Positions 52,335 to 62,388 of a stretch of DNA of 64,000 nt are shown one piece after another. The translations under genes were made by a program, and so were the position numbers. This DNA is from Variovorax boronicumulans. GTDB lineage: Bacteria > Pseudomonadota > Gammaproteobacteria > Burkholderiales > Burkholderiaceae_C. Within the stretch, counting starts at the first letter, position 1. Every line of letters begins with the position of its first letter. The stretch covers positions 62,001-126,000 of the forward strand of contig NZ_VEDO01000007.1 in the NCBI RefSeq assembly GCF_007677875.1, written 5' to 3'. The notes beneath the pieces are model-generated. The model had not been told where the DNA came from. It did not search any database and was given only the letters and a program-made list of their open reading frames with translations.

Positions 52335-53225
52335 ATGACCGAAACCCTGCGCCAGAGCGTGCTGCTGGCCACCGACCTGAGCCCGCGCAGCGACCGCGCA
52401 CTCGACCGCGCGCTGCTGCTGGCGCGCGAGTGGCGTGTGCCGCTGGTGGCGCTGACCGTGGTGCCCGGCGGCGCGGGCCTGGTCTCGCACCCGGTGCTGG
52501 CGCTGTCGTCCGACGCGGTGGCGCAGCGTGCCGCACGCCGCCAGGCCGAACGCCGGCTGCGCGCCGACCTGGCCGATGCGACCGTGCCGCCCATCGTGCG
52601 CGTGGAGCAGGGCGAACTGACCAGCACCGTGCTGGCCGTGGCCCAGGCCGAGCGCTGCGGCCTCATCGTGACGGGGGTGGCGCGCCACGAGGCGCTGGCG
52701 CGCGTGCTGCTGGGCTCCACCGTGGAGGCGCTGGCACGGCGTGCGCCCGTGCCGCTGCTGGTGGTGCGCGAGCGCGCCCGGGCCGCCTACACCCAGGTGC
52801 TGGTCACCAGCGATTTCTCCGAGCACGCGCGCCATGCGCTGCAGACGGCCGTGGCGCTGTTCCCCCAGGCCAGCTTCACGCTGTTCCACGCCTTCGGCAA
52901 TCCCTATCCGTTGCTTGCTGGCATGGACGTCGAGCAGGCGCGCCAGGCCGGGCGCGCCGTGGCCGAAGAGCAGGCGCGGCTGTTCCTGGACGCCACGCCG
53001 CTGCCGGCCGCCGTGCGCGCGCGCACCACGCTGCGCCTGGCCTATGGCGACCCGGGTCTCCTGCTGCGCGAGCATGGCGCCGAGCACCTGGGCGAGCTCG
53101 TGGTGCTGGGCACGCAGCGCCGCTCCGGCCTCACGGGCCTGCTGCTGGGCAGCGTGGCCGAGCGCGTGCTGGAGCTCGCCGAAAGCGACGTGCTCGTGGT
53201 ACCGCCGCGGCCTCCCGGCGCCTGA
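52335..53225 (+). CDS. Tandem universal stress protein (two UspA domains)
   Basis: 296 aa. Domain 1 at ~residues 7-145 ('VLLATDLSPRSDRAL', 'ARVLLGSTVEALARRAPVPLLVV') and domain 2 at ~150-290 ('VLVTSDFSEHARHAL', 'GLLLGSVAERVLELAESDVLVV'). The G-2x-G-9x-G-S/T-like ATP-binding pattern is visible in both C-terminal parts ('LGST', 'LGSV' loops). A cytosolic stress protein. A GAGGGGA stretch precedes the ATG. Monocistronic. Confidence 0.9.
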   Translation: MTETLRQSVLLATDLSPRSDRALDRALLLAREWRVPLVALTVVPGGAGLVSHPVLALSSDAVAQRAARRQAERRLRADLADATVPPIVRVEQGELTSTVLAVAQAERCGLIVTGVARHEALARVLLGSTVEALARRAPVPLLVVRERARAAYTQVLVTSDFSEHARHALQTAVALFPQASFTLFHAFGNPYPLLAGMDVEQARQAGRAVAEEQARLFLDATPLPAAVRARTTLRLAYGDPGLLLREHGAEHLGELVVLGTQRRSGLTGLLLGSVAERVLELAESDVLVVPPRPPGA

Positions 53226-53372
53226 GCGCAGGGGCATGGGGTCTGCGGCGTTGGATGCGCGGGCCTGCGCACTCCTTGTCGGCCGAGCCCGTTGGCGGCC
53301 CTGGCACACAATGGCGCCCGCGCAGGCTGTCCCGGCCCGCCGCGCGCGCCAACCACAACAAGGAGATCTGCT

Positions 53373-54656
53373 ATGGCCAGCCTGTTCCCGCACTGGACCC
53401 TGAAGACCGGCGGCGAAGTCGCCCCCGACGAACGCCTGCCCACGGGCCAGACCATCGCCATGGGCGTGCAGCACGTGGTGGCCATGTTCGGCTCCACGGC
53501 GCTGGCGCCCATCCTGATGGGCTTCGACCCCAACACCGCGATCTTCTTCTCGGGCATCGGCACGCTGATCTTCTTCCTGCTCACGGGCGGGCGGCTGCCG
53601 AGCTACCTGGGCTCGAGCTTCGCCTTCATCGGCGTGGTCAGCGCGGCCACGGGCTATGCGGGCAGCGGGCCCAACACCAACATCGGTGTGGCGCTGGGCG
53701 GCATCATCGCCTGCGGGCTGCTGTACTTCGTGATCGGCCTCGTCGTGCAGGTGGCCGGCACGGCGTGGATCGAGCGGCTGATGCCGCCCATCGTGACCGG
53801 TACCGTGGTGGCGGCCATCGGCCTGAACCTTGCGCCCGTGGCGGTCAAGATGCTCGGTGCCACGGCCGTGGAGACCGGCATCGGCCTGCTCACGGCCTTG
53901 TTCGTCGGCCTCATCGCAGTGCGCAGCCGCGGCGTGGCCGGGCGCCTGCCCATCCTGCTCGGCGCGCTGTGCGGCTACGCGCTGTACTGGGTCGCGGCCA
54001 ACGGCCTGGGCTGGGCCAAGCCGATCGACTTCTCGGGCGTGGGCCAGGCCGCCTGGTTCGGTCTGCCCAAGTTCAGCGCCCCGGTATTCGACGGCACGGC
54101 CATGCTGCTGATCGCACCCGTGGCCGTGATCCTCGTGGCCGAAAACCTGGGCCACGTGAAAGGCTTGGCGGCCATGACGGGCCGCAACTTCGACCCGCTC
54201 ATGGGTCGCGCCTTCATGGCCGATGGCATCGCCACCATGGTCTCGGGCGCCGGTGGCGGCACCGGCGTGACCACCTATGCCGAGAACATGGGCGTGATGG
54301 CCGTCACGCGGATCTACTCCACGCTGGTCTTCGTGGTGGCAGCGCTCGTCGCGCTGGCGCTGGGCTTCTCGCCCAAGTTCGGCGCGCTGATCCTGACCCT
54401 GCCGGTGCCCGTGATCGGCGGACTGGCGCTGGTGGTGTTCGGCCTGATCGCGGCCACGGGCGGGCGCATCTGGGTGCAGAGCAAGGTGGACTTCTCGCGC
54501 CCGCGCAACCTGATCACGGCCGGCGTGGCGCTGACGGCCGGGGCGGGTGACCTCACGCTGTCGATCGCGGGCTTCAAGATGGGCGGGATCGGCACGGCGA
54601 CCTTCGGCGCCATCGTGCTGTACCACCTGCTGCGCGAGCGCGACGGCCAGCGCTGA
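53373..54656 (+). CDS. NCS2-family uracil/xanthine permease
   Basis: 427 aa, ~14 hydrophobic segments, Shine-Dalgarno AAGGAG. Family signatures: '[21 protein letters not shown]' (residues ~30-50; Q-H motif), '[11 protein letters not shown]', '[16 protein letters not shown]' (substrate-binding Glu on TM8) and '[20 protein letters not shown]' (TM10 with Glu). Closest in pattern to UraA/RutG uracil transporters. Proton-coupled nucleobase uptake. No pyrimidine catabolic genes adjacent. Confidence 0.92.
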   Translation: MASLFPHWTLKTGGEVAPDERLPTGQTIAMGVQHVVAMFGSTALAPILMGFDPNTAIFFSGIGTLIFFLLTGGRLPSYLGSSFAFIGVVSAATGYAGSGPNTNIGVALGGIIACGLLYFVIGLVVQVAGTAWIERLMPPIVTGTVVAAIGLNLAPVAVKMLGATAVETGIGLLTALFVGLIAVRSRGVAGRLPILLGALCGYALYWVAANGLGWAKPIDFSGVGQAAWFGLPKFSAPVFDGTAMLLIAPVAVILVAENLGHVKGLAAMTGRNFDPLMGRAFMADGIATMVSGAGGGTGVTTYAENMGVMAVTRIYSTLVFVVAALVALALGFSPKFGALILTLPVPVIGGLALVVFGLIAATGGRIWVQSKVDFSRPRNLITAGVALTAGAGDLTLSIAGFKMGGIGTATFGAIVLYHLLRERDGQR

Positions 54657-55000
54657 GGGCATGCAACCCGATTCCGCCATGGTCCAGCGGGTCTTCACCA
54701 TCTCGGAGGAAGGCAGCATCTCGCGTGCGGCCGGCGTCGGACGCATCGCGCACTGCGGTCCCCACGCTCGTGCACTGGCGCATGGCGCTGTCGTCGGTCA
54801 CGCGCCGTGCCGTGAAGGGGAGGCTGCGCCGCATCGTCAGCGAGCGGCGGCTGGATGACGAGGACAACGTGCAGCAGGTCTGCGGCAGCCAGGCCTCTCG
54901 GGACGGCGTGGCAGGCCGTCCCGGCAAGTCCTGGGCGCCCGCAATCTCGCGGGCTTGTCCTGCGCAGGGCGCGCGTGGCCGGTGGCATGCTGCGCCCGAC
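54657..55000. other. 344-nt gap without a supported gene
   Basis: The stretch between the permease and the helicase holds no ORF with a recognisable product. The first 65 nt could encode an N-terminus resembling a LysR helix-turn-helix ('[15 protein letters not shown]'), but the frame then gives no family-like sequence. It may be a decayed regulator fragment. The helicase frame is open upstream of 55001 but lacks family character there. Confidence 0.4.
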
Positions 55001-57550
55001 ATGAAGAAGGCCCTGCAGACCTGGTTCACCGCCCGTGGATGGAAGCCCTTTGCGTTCCAGCGCGAGGTCTGGCAGGCGCTGGCGGCCGGCGAGAGCGGCC
55101 TGCTGCACGCGACCACCGGGGCCGGCAAGACCTATGCGGTGTGGCTGGGCGCATTGGGCGCCTTCGCGGGCAAGCCACCCGCGCGCGGCGCCGCGCCGCT
55201 CACGGTGCTCTGGATCACGCCCATGCGCGCGCTGGCGGCCGACACCTTGCGCGCGCTGCGCGAACCGCTGGCCGACCTCGCGCCGCACTGGACGGCCGGC
55301 GCGCGCAGCGGCGACACCACCTCGGCCGAGCGCAGCGCCCAGGACCGGCGCCTGCCCACGGTGCTCGTGACCACGCCCGAGAGCCTGTCGCTGTTGCTGG
55401 CCAAGGCCGGTGCGCAGCAGCTGTTCGCGCAGCTGCAGCTCGTGGTCGTGGACGAGTGGCACGAGCTGCTGGGCAACAAGCGCGGCGTGCAGGTGCAGCT
55501 GGCGTTGGCGCGGCTGCGGCAATGGCGGCCGGCGCTTTGCACCTGGGGCATGTCGGCCACGCTCGGCAACCTGGAGCAGGCCATGCGCGTGCTGCTGGGG
55601 CCGCAGCAGCCGGGGCATCTGGTACGCGGCGCCGTGCCCAAGAAGCTCGTGATCGACACCTTGCTCCCGCCGCGCGCCGAACGCTTCCCCTGGGCCGGGC
55701 ACCTGGGGCTGGCGATGCTGCCGCAGGTGGTGGCCGAACTGGCCGCCAGCAGCACGGCACTGGTCTTCACCAACACGCGCTCGCAGGCCGAGATCTGGTA
55801 CCAGGCCCTGCTGGAGGCCCAGCCCGACTGGGCCGGCAGCATCGCGCTGCACCACGGCTCGCTGGACCGGGCTGTGCGCGAGTGGGTCGAGGCCGGGCTC
55901 AAGGCCGGCCAGCTGCGCGCCGTGGTCTGCACCTCCAGCCTGGATCTGGGTGTGGACTTCCTGCCCGTGGAGCGCGTGCTGCAGATCGGCTCGCCCAAGG
56001 GCGTGGCGCGGCTGCTGCAGCGCGCCGGCCGGTCGGGCCATGCGCCGGGGAGGCCCTCGCGCATCACGCTGGTGCCCACGCACAGCCTGGAACTGGTGGA
56101 GAGCGCCGCAGCACGCGCCGCGGTGCAGGCGGGGCTGGTCGAGGCGCGCGAGCCGCCGCAACAGCCGCTGGATGTGCTCGTGCAGCACCTGGTCACGGTG
56201 GCCTTGGGCGGAGGATTCGTGCCGGACGCGCTCTACGCCGAGGTGCGCCAGACCCATGCCTATGCCGCGCTGGAGCCCGATCGCTGGCAGTGGTGCCTGG
56301 ACTTCGTGCGCCAGGGCGGCGCGGCGCTGACGGCCTACCCGGACTACCGGCGCGTGGTACCGGACGAGGAGGGCATCTGGCGCGTGCCCGAGGCGCGGCT
56401 GGCCCGGCGCCACCGCGCCAACATCGGCACCATCGTCAGCGACGCGAGCATGGTGGTGCAGTTCGTGGGCGGCGCGCGCATCGGCAGCGTGGAGGAGAGC
56501 TTCGCGGCGCGGCTCAAGCCCGGCGATGCCTTCATGTTCGGTGGGCGGCTGCTCGAGCTCGTGCGCATCCACGACATGACGGCCTGGGTACGGCGCGCCA
56601 GCGGCAAGAAAGCCGCCGTGCCGCGCTGGAACGGCGGGCGCATGCCGCTGTCCTCGCTGCTGGCCGATGCGGCGGTGATCGAACTGGCCGAGGCCGACCA
56701 GGGCCGCTACGACAGCCCCGAGATGCGCGCCGCGCAGCCGCTGCTGGACCTGCAGCACGCCTGGTCGGCCCTGCCGACGCCCGACACGCTGCTGGCCGAA
56801 ACGCTGCCCTCGCGCGAGGGCTGGCACCTGTTCCTCTATCCCTTCGCGGGCCGCCAGGTGCACCTGGGACTGGCCAGCCTGCTGGCCTGGCGCGCCGCGC
56901 AGCAGGCGCCGCGCACGTTCTCGATCGCCGTCAACGACTATGGCCTGGAGCTGCTGTGCGCCACCGAAGTGGAGTGGCCGCAACTGCTGCCCGTGCTGCT
57001 GCAGCAGCCGAACGAGGGCCCGGCGCTGCTGGCCGAGGTGCTCGCCAGCCTCAACGCGGGCGAACTCGCGCAGCGGCGCTTTCGCGAGATCGCGCGGGTG
57101 TCCGGCCTCATCTTCCAGAGCCACCCGGGCGAGCGGCGCAGCAGCCGCCAGCTGCAGGCTTCCTCCTCGCTGTTCTGGGAGGTGTTCCGCAAGTACGACC
57201 CGGCCAACCAGTTGCTGCTGCAGGCCGAGCAGGAGCTGCTGGCGCAGGAACTGGAGGTGGGCCGCCTGCAGGCCGCGCTGCAGCGCATGCGCGCGCGGCG
57301 CCTGGTGTTGCGCGCGCTGGCGCGGCCGACACCGTTTGCATTCCCGCTGATGGTCGAGCGCTTTCGCGAGCAGCTGTCCAACGAGCGCGTGGCCGACCGC
57401 ATCGCGCGCATGCTCGCCCAGCTCGAGCGCGCGGCCGGCGGCGCGCCGGCGGAGGACGCAGACCAGGTGCAGGCCAGCCTGCAGTTCGGCCGCCAGACCG
57501 ACCAGCCCACGCGCACTGCGCCACGGCGCCGCCGGAGGCACGGCCTGTGA
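55001..57550 (+). CDS. Ligase-associated DEXH-box DNA repair helicase (Lhr-like)
   Basis: 849-aa superfamily 2 helicase. Motif I '[13 protein letters not shown]' (residues ~29-41), motif II as '[11 protein letters not shown]' (DEWH), motif III 'WGMSATLGN', then '[16 protein letters not shown]', '[16 protein letters not shown]' (motif V) and '[14 protein letters not shown]' (motif VI). The long C-terminal Lhr-core region follows. Such helicases are encoded with an ATP-dependent DNA ligase, a metallo-beta-lactamase-like exonuclease and PdeM; only PdeM is next to it here. ATG at 55001. Confidence 0.93.
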   Translation: MKKALQTWFTARGWKPFAFQREVWQALAAGESGLLHATTGAGKTYAVWLGALGAFAGKPPARGAAPLTVLWITPMRALAADTLRALREPLADLAPHWTAGARSGDTTSAERSAQDRRLPTVLVTTPESLSLLLAKAGAQQLFAQLQLVVVDEWHELLGNKRGVQVQLALARLRQWRPALCTWGMSATLGNLEQAMRVLLGPQQPGHLVRGAVPKKLVIDTLLPPRAERFPWAGHLGLAMLPQVVAELAASSTALVFTNTRSQAEIWYQALLEAQPDWAGSIALHHGSLDRAVREWVEAGLKAGQLRAVVCTSSLDLGVDFLPVERVLQIGSPKGVARLLQRAGRSGHAPGRPSRITLVPTHSLELVESAAARAAVQAGLVEAREPPQQPLDVLVQHLVTVALGGGFVPDALYAEVRQTHAYAALEPDRWQWCLDFVRQGGAALTAYPDYRRVVPDEEGIWRVPEARLARRHRANIGTIVSDASMVVQFVGGARIGSVEESFAARLKPGDAFMFGGRLLELVRIHDMTAWVRRASGKKAAVPRWNGGRMPLSSLLADAAVIELAEADQGRYDSPEMRAAQPLLDLQHAWSALPTPDTLLAETLPSREGWHLFLYPFAGRQVHLGLASLLAWRAAQQAPRTFSIAVNDYGLELLCATEVEWPQLLPVLLQQPNEGPALLAEVLASLNAGELAQRRFREIARVSGLIFQSHPGERRSSRQLQASSSLFWEVFRKYDPANQLLLQAEQELLAQELEVGRLQAALQRMRARRLVLRALARPTPFAFPLMVERFREQLSNERVADRIARMLAQLERAAGGAPAEDADQVQASLQFGRQTDQPTRTAPRRRRRHGL

Positions 57551-58209
57551 CACTGGGGCTTGCCGTCGCCTGGGCCGACGAGCCGCTGCTGCTGCTGCCC
57601 GAGCGGGCGCTGTGGTGGCCGGCGCGCCGCACCTTGTTCATCGCCGACCTGCACCTGGGCAAGGCCGCGACCTTCCGCGCCGCGGGCCAGCCGGTGCCGG
57701 CCGGCACCACGCAGCGCAACCTGGCGCGTCTCGACGCGCTGATCGCGCGGCACGGTGCGCAGTCGCTCGTGGTGCTGGGCGACTTCCTGCATGCCGAGCA
57801 GGCCCGCACGCGGGCCCTGCTGGATGCACTGGCGCAGTGGCGTGCACAGCACGCGGCGCTGGCCATCACGCTGGTGCGCGGCAACCACGACAGCCATGCC
57901 GGCGACCCGCCGCCGGGCCTGGGCGTCGCCGTGGTCGACGAGCCGCACCTGCTGGGCCCGTTCGCCTGCTGCCACCATCCGCAGCGGCATGCCACGCACT
58001 TCGTTCTGGCCGGCCATGTGCACCCGGTCTGCGTGCTGTACGGCCCGGGCCGCGACCGGCTGCGGCTGCCCGGCTTCGTGGCCGAGGCGGGGCAGGCGTG
58101 GTTGCCGGCCTTCGGCGAGTTCACGGGCGGCTGGCGCGTGGAACCGGCAGCCGGGCGGCGCTGCTATGCGGTCGGCGACGGCCAGGTCTGGCCGCTGCCC
58201 CCGGCCTGA
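57547..58209 (+). CDS. pdeM: Ligase-associated phosphoesterase PdeM
   Basis: 220-aa calcineurin-like metallophosphoesterase. Metal-binding motifs in order: 'IADLHLGK' (D-x-H), 'VLGDFLH' (GD), 'VRGNHDSH' (GNHD) and 'LAGHVHPV' (GHxH). The GTG start overlaps the helicase stop (GTGA), so the two proteins are made together and probably act on the same DNA-repair substrate. Nucleic-acid end processing is the family-level expectation. Confidence 0.92.
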   Translation: MTLGLAVAWADEPLLLLPERALWWPARRTLFIADLHLGKAATFRAAGQPVPAGTTQRNLARLDALIARHGAQSLVVLGDFLHAEQARTRALLDALAQWRAQHAALAITLVRGNHDSHAGDPPPGLGVAVVDEPHLLGPFACCHHPQRHATHFVLAGHVHPVCVLYGPGRDRLRLPGFVAEAGQAWLPAFGEFTGGWRVEPAAGRRCYAVGDGQVWPLPPA

Positions 58210-58313
58210 GCACTGCGGGAATCCGCGGGTTACGCCACCTGCCCGCGGCCGCGATGATGCAGCGCGGCCGCAAGCCCGCGCGCCGCCGCCCCATTTGAAG
58301 GAGACAACGCAGC

Positions 58314-59309
58314 ATGCACGCATTCCCCGACTTCTCGCGCCGCCGCGGCCTGCAGAGCTTGGCCGCACTGGCCGCTGGCGGCCTGGTCCCCGGCCTGCAG
58401 GCCCAGACCGCGCGCTGGCCCGACAAGCCGTTGCGGGTGGTCGTGCCGTTCCCGCCCGGCGGGCTCACCGATGCCTACGCACGCCTGTTCGCCGACCATT
58501 TCAGCCAGACTCTGGGCCAACCCTCCGTGGTGGACAACCGGCCCGGCGGTGGCGCCATCATCGGCATCAGCCAAGTCGCCAAGGCGCCGGCCGACGGCTA
58601 CACGCTGCTGGTGTCCACCTCCGGCACGGTCTGGCAAAACCGCGTGCTTTACAGCAAGCTGCCCTACAACCTGGACACCGACCTCACGCCGATCGCGCTG
58701 TTCCCGTCCGGGCCGCTGGCCGTGGCCGTGGCGCCCGAGGTGCCGGCGAAAAACATGCGCGAGTTCATCGCCTACGCGCGCGAGCGCCAGGTCAACATGG
58801 CCAGCTACGCGCCGGGCGCGTACCCGCACATGGTGGCCGACCAGCTCAACCGCCATGCCGGCACCAAGATCCAGACCATCATGTACAAGGGCGAGTCGCC
58901 GATGTGGGTGGACGTGGCGGGCAATTCGGCGCAGATCGGCATCGGCAGCTACCAGGCCTTCAACACGGTGCAGGGCCGCGGCGTGCGACCGATCGGCGTG
59001 ACCGGCAACTACCGCTCGCCCAAGATGCCGGACGTGCCCACGCTGGCCGAGCAGGGCATCGACACGCCTCTCGTCAAGCTCGAGGGCGGCCTGGCCCTGA
59101 TGGCGCCCGCGGGCACGCCGGAGGCCGTGCTGCGCACGCTGAACAAGGTGGCGCTGGACTGCGTGGAGACCGAGCGCGGCAGCAAGCTGCGCGAGAGCTT
59201 CGGGATCCCCAACAAGCCCAAGGACCTGGCCGGCACCCGCCGCGACTGGGACACCGAGGTGCCCATCTGGATCAAGTTGGCCGTGGAGCTGGGCATCAAG
59301 CTCGATTGA
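58314..59309 (+). CDS. TctC/Bug-family substrate-binding protein (Tat-like signal)
   Basis: 331 aa with Shine-Dalgarno AAGGAG. The N-terminus 'FSRRRGLQSLAALAAGG' has a twin-arginine-like motif before the hydrophobic core, cleavage near 'LQAQ'. Mature part: 'PLRVVVPFPPGGLTDAYARLF' pattern, 'NMASYAPGAYPHMVADQL' and 'MYKGESPMWVDVAGNSAQ'. Orphan receptor with no TctAB partner in the window. Convergent with regA; 40-nt gap. Confidence 0.92.
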   Translation: MHAFPDFSRRRGLQSLAALAAGGLVPGLQAQTARWPDKPLRVVVPFPPGGLTDAYARLFADHFSQTLGQPSVVDNRPGGGAIIGISQVAKAPADGYTLLVSTSGTVWQNRVLYSKLPYNLDTDLTPIALFPSGPLAVAVAPEVPAKNMREFIAYARERQVNMASYAPGAYPHMVADQLNRHAGTKIQTIMYKGESPMWVDVAGNSAQIGIGSYQAFNTVQGRGVRPIGVTGNYRSPKMPDVPTLAEQGIDTPLVKLEGGLALMAPAGTPEAVLRTLNKVALDCVETERGSKLRESFGIPNKPKDLAGTRRDWDTEVPIWIKLAVELGIKLD

Positions 59310-59349
59310 GGGCGGCCGGACCGCCCACATGTCCGTGCGCGAAGCGGCG

Positions 59350-59895
59350 CTACTTGACCTGCTGCTTTTCGAGCTTGCGGGCCAGCGTGCGCCGGTGCAT
59401 GCCCAGGCGGCGCGCGGTTTCGGAGATGTTGAAGCCGGTCTCGGCCAGCACCTGGTGGATGCGCTCCCACTCCAGCGTCTTGATCGAACTCTGCCGGTTG
59501 GTCAGCTCGACCTCGGTCGTGCCCTCGGCGCGGCCGAAGGCGGCCTCGATGTCGTCGGTGTTCGAGGGCTTGGCCAAATAGTGGCAGGCGCCCAGTTTGA
59601 TCGCCTCCACGGCCGTGGCGATGCTGGCGAAGCCGGTCAGCACCACGATCAGCATGTTCTCGTCGCGGGCGCTCAGGGCCTGTACGCACGCCAGGCCCGA
59701 GGCCTCGCCGGCGAGCTTGAGGTCCACCACGGCGTGGGTGGGCGCGAAGTCCTCCAGCTGCACGAGCAACTGCTCCAGGCCGGTGGCGACGCGCACGGCG
59801 TAGCCGCGGCGCTCGAACGAACGGGCCAGCGTGCGGGCGAAGGCGGCGTCGTCCTCGACGATCAGCAGGCGGCGGTCCAGGGGCTCATCGGTCAT
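59350..59895 (-). CDS. regA: RegA/PrrA-type response regulator
   Basis: 181 aa: receiver domain with acidic pair 'IVEDD' (residues 12-16), phospho-acceptor Asp58 in 'AVVDLKLAGE' and Lys in 'YLAKPSN', a short Pro-poor linker and a C-terminal Fis-type helix-turn-helix ('ISETARRLGMHRRTLARKL'). This is the ActR/RegA/PrrA architecture. It overlaps the regB 3' end by 11 nt. It would bind promoters of respiratory genes, for example the adjacent cyo operon, in response to quinone redox state. Confidence 0.92.
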   Translation of the reverse strand: MTDEPLDRRLLIVEDDAAFARTLARSFERRGYAVRVATGLEQLLVQLEDFAPTHAVVDLKLAGEASGLACVQALSARDENMLIVVLTGFASIATAVEAIKLGACHYLAKPSNTDDIEAAFGRAEGTTEVELTNRQSSIKTLEWERIHQVLAETGFNISETARRLGMHRRTLARKLEKQQVK

Positions 59896-61219
59896 CGGCG
59901 CTATCTTCCTCCAGCAGGGCAATGGCCGGCAGCGGCAGGGTGATCCGGACCTCGGCGCCCCCGCCATCCAGGTTGCGGGCGGCGACGTAGCCGCCCAGCG
60001 TGCGCGCCACGTTGACGACCAGGAACAGGCCCAGGCCGCGGCCTGGCTGGCCCTTGCTGGACTGGTAGGGCTTGCCGAGCTGCTCCAGCATCTGCGGGGC
60101 GAAGCCGGGGCCGCGGTCGCGGACGGTCAGCACCAGCTGGTCGCCGCTGCGCATGGCCTGCAGGCGCACGTGCTCGGGCGAGACCTCGGCCGCGTTGTCC
60201 AGCACATTGACCATCATCTGCTGGATCGCGGAGTCCGCCACCATGGCCAGATCGTCGCCGATCAGGTTGTCGAAGACGAAGCCGGGGCAGGGCCGGCGCT
60301 GGCGCCAGCGCTGCACCACTTCGTCCAGGAAAGCATTCAGCGTGGTGGCGCGCGAGGATTCGCCGCGCGCCTCGCCGGCCGACAGGAGGATGCCGCTCAC
60401 GATGGCCTTGCAGCGCGCCACCTGGGCCTGCATCTCGGCGACGTCGTCCGCCAGCTCGGGCTCGGAGCTGAAGTGCGGCAGGTGCTGCCAGTCGCCCAGG
60501 ATCACCGCGAGCGTGGAGAGCGGAGTGCCCAGCTCGTGCGCCGCGCCCGAGGCCAAGAGGCCCATGCGCACGATGTGCTCTTCCTCGGCCGCGCGCTGGC
60601 GCAGCGCGGCCAGGCGGCGGTCGCGCTCGCGCAGGTTGCCGACGATGCGCGTGATGAACGTCACCAGCAGTGCGGCCGTGAGCGCGAAGCTGATCAGGGT
60701 GCCGATCATGTAGGGGCTGGCCAGTCCGCGGTGGTGGTCAGGGGCCAGCGCCAGCGGCTGCGCCCACAGCGCCAGCGCGGCGAAGCAGGCCGAGGTCACC
60801 CCCACCATGGTCCAGGTGGCCCAGGCCGGCAGCAGCACGGCGCCCAGGATCACCTGCAGCAGGTACAGGAACACAAAGGGGTTGGTGGCACCGCCGGACA
60901 GATAGAGCTGGGCGGTGAGCGCAGCCACGTCCACGAGCAGCGCCACCAGGAGCTCCACGTTGGTCACACGCCTGCCCGTGCGCGCGCGCAGCAGCGACAG
61001 CACGTTGAAGGCGACCAGGCAGCCCAGCACCGTCAGCATGGGTTCGACCGGGATCGCGATGCGCAGACCGTAATGGACGACCTCGATGGTCAGCACCTGT
61101 CCGAACACCGCGATCCAGCGCAGCTGGATCAGCTGGTGCAGGTTCTTCAGGCCCGCGGCCTTGTCGGGACCGGCCGGGCGTGAAGCGGGTTCTGCGCGGC
61201 CGGTAGCGGAAGGGAGCAT
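59885..61219 (-). CDS. regB: RegB/PrrB-type redox sensor histidine kinase
   Basis: 444 aa. Six hydrophobic helices (residues ~33-195). The quinone-sensing heptapeptide 'GGATNPF' (109-115) of RegB is intact. H-box 'GAAHELGTPLSTLAVILGDW' with His228, and Cys270 in 'VARCKAIVSGIL', at the position of the redox-active cysteine of RegB. HATPase: 'NVLDNAAEVSP', 'DRGPGF', 'PGRGLGLFLV'. Forms the global redox switch with RegA, 13 nt downstream of SURF1's stop. Confidence 0.93.
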   Translation of the reverse strand: MLPSATGRAEPASRPAGPDKAAGLKNLHQLIQLRWIAVFGQVLTIEVVHYGLRIAIPVEPMLTVLGCLVAFNVLSLLRARTGRRVTNVELLVALLVDVAALTAQLYLSGGATNPFVFLYLLQVILGAVLLPAWATWTMVGVTSACFAALALWAQPLALAPDHHRGLASPYMIGTLISFALTAALLVTFITRIVGNLRERDRRLAALRQRAAEEEHIVRMGLLASGAAHELGTPLSTLAVILGDWQHLPHFSSEPELADDVAEMQAQVARCKAIVSGILLSAGEARGESSRATTLNAFLDEVVQRWRQRRPCPGFVFDNLIGDDLAMVADSAIQQMMVNVLDNAAEVSPEHVRLQAMRSGDQLVLTVRDRGPGFAPQMLEQLGKPYQSSKGQPGRGLGLFLVVNVARTLGGYVAARNLDGGGAEVRITLPLPAIALLEEDSADDR

Positions 61220-61231
61220 GGGGCCGGATTC

Positions 61232-61960
61232 TCAGTCCGACGGGCGCCGCGCCGAGCGCCACGCGTACCAGCCGCCGGCGCCCACCATGCCCGCCAGCGC
61301 GAACCAGGTCAGCGCATAGACCAGGTGGTTGTCGCTGAAGCGCAGCACCGTGAGGCCGCCCACGGGCCACTGGCCCGGCGGCGTGGCCTCGGCGTCCACG
61401 AAGTAGGGCGCCACGCGGTCGGCTGGCAGGCCGCGCGCGGCGGCGATGGCGGCCACGTCGCGCGAATGCCAGCGGTTGGCAGCCGGGTCGTTCTCGCGCA
61501 GGAAACCGCCGTGCGGCTCGCTGATGCGCAACAGACCGGTGACAGTGACCAAGCCTGCCGGCGTGGCGGCCTCGCGCCGGGCGGGGTCGCGCCGCTCGGG
61601 CGGCACGAAGCCGCGGTTGACGAGCACGATGCTGCCGTCCTGCAGGCGCAGCGGCGTGAGGACCCAGAAGCCGGCGCCCAGCGCGGTGCTGGCCTGCACC
61701 AGCGCCTCGTCCGCATGCAGGAATTCGCCCACGAGGCGTAAGCGCCGGTACTCGAAATCCAGCGGGGCGGCGTGGATGGCGGGCCAGGCGCGCAGCTCCG
61801 GCGGCGCCACGGGCGCCGCGCCCACGCGTGCCTCGGTGCGTGCGATCAGGCCCTTCTTCCAGCCCAGGCGCTGGACCTGCCAGCTGCCCAGGGCGACGAA
61901 CACCGCACTGAGCAGGGCCGCGGCCAGCAGCACCCAGGGCAGGCCGCGCGCAGGCTTCAT
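61232..61960 (-). CDS. SURF1-family oxidase assembly protein
   Basis: 242 aa with N- and C-terminal membrane helices (residues ~8-26 and ~213-232) flanking a periplasmic domain. Family motifs: 'GSWQVQRLGWKKGLI' after the first helix, 'VNRGFVPPERR' and 'HLVYALTWFALA' in the last helix. SURF1 helps insert haem into haem-copper oxidases. ATG overlaps the cyoD stop (ATGA), so it is the terminal gene of the cyo operon. Confidence 0.9.
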   Translation of the reverse strand: MKPARGLPWVLLAAALLSAVFVALGSWQVQRLGWKKGLIARTEARVGAAPVAPPELRAWPAIHAAPLDFEYRRLRLVGEFLHADEALVQASTALGAGFWVLTPLRLQDGSIVLVNRGFVPPERRDPARREAATPAGLVTVTGLLRISEPHGGFLRENDPAANRWHSRDVAAIAAARGLPADRVAPYFVDAEATPPGQWPVGGLTVLRFSDNHLVYALTWFALAGMVGAGGWYAWRSARRPSD

Positions 61961-62388
61961 TGCGTGTGGTGCTGGTGCGTGGCGGCGGGTTGCTGCTGGC
62001 CGTGCTGGCCGTGCGCCGGCATCATGTTGGTGTTCATGTGGAACATGACCCACAGCGTGCCGGCGATCGCGATGGCCACGAAGACCACCGTGAAGATGGT
62101 GGACAGCATGGTCCAGCCGCCCTCGACCTTGCCGTTCATGTGCAGGAAGTACACCATGTGCACGAGGATCTGCACGACGGCGAAGCCGCCCAGCACGAGC
62201 ACGGCGGTGGTGCGGTTCTCGATCACGTTGTTCATGACCAGCCAGAACGGGATGGCCGTCAGGATGACGGACAGCACAAAGCCGGTCACGTACTCGCGCA
62301 TCGAGCTGTGCGGGCCGACATCGCCGTGATGATCGTCATGGTGGCCATCACCGTGGCCGTGGTGTGCGTGGGTATCAGAGGCGGCCAT
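61957..62388 (-). CDS. cyoD: Cytochrome o ubiquinol oxidase subunit IV
   Basis: 143 aa. A His/Asp-rich N-terminus (residues 5-24), then three transmembrane helices (~34-55, 62-82, 95-118) and a His/Gln-rich tail. 'REYVTGFVLSVILTAIPFW' and 'VHMVYFLHMNGK' match CyoD. The histidine-rich ends are longer than in E. coli CyoD (~109 aa). Start shares a base with the cyoC stop. Confidence 0.93.
   Translation of the reverse strand: MAASDTHAHHGHGDGHHDDHHGDVGPHSSMREYVTGFVLSVILTAIPFWLVMNNVIENRTTAVLVLGGFAVVQILVHMVYFLHMNGKVEGGWTMLSTIFTVVFVAIAIAGTLWVMFHMNTNMMPAHGQHGQQQPAATHQHHTQ

Noticed and set aside
53312-53330. Sigma-54-like promoter (CTGGCACACAATGGCGC) before the permease
   Set aside because: The -24 element fits but the -12 element reads TGGC rather than TTGC, and no activator gene or site is near.
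54661-54860. Possible LysR N-terminal fragment ('[15 protein letters not shown]')
   Set aside because: Only about 15 residues resemble a helix-turn-helix start and nothing family-like follows in any frame, so it is not listed as a gene or firm pseudogene.
54955-58209. A 1084-codon open frame spanning the helicase and PdeM as one protein
   Set aside because: The helicase motifs are in a different frame. Only the last 220 codons (PdeM) are real; the rest is the low-complexity pattern of a GC-rich shadow frame.
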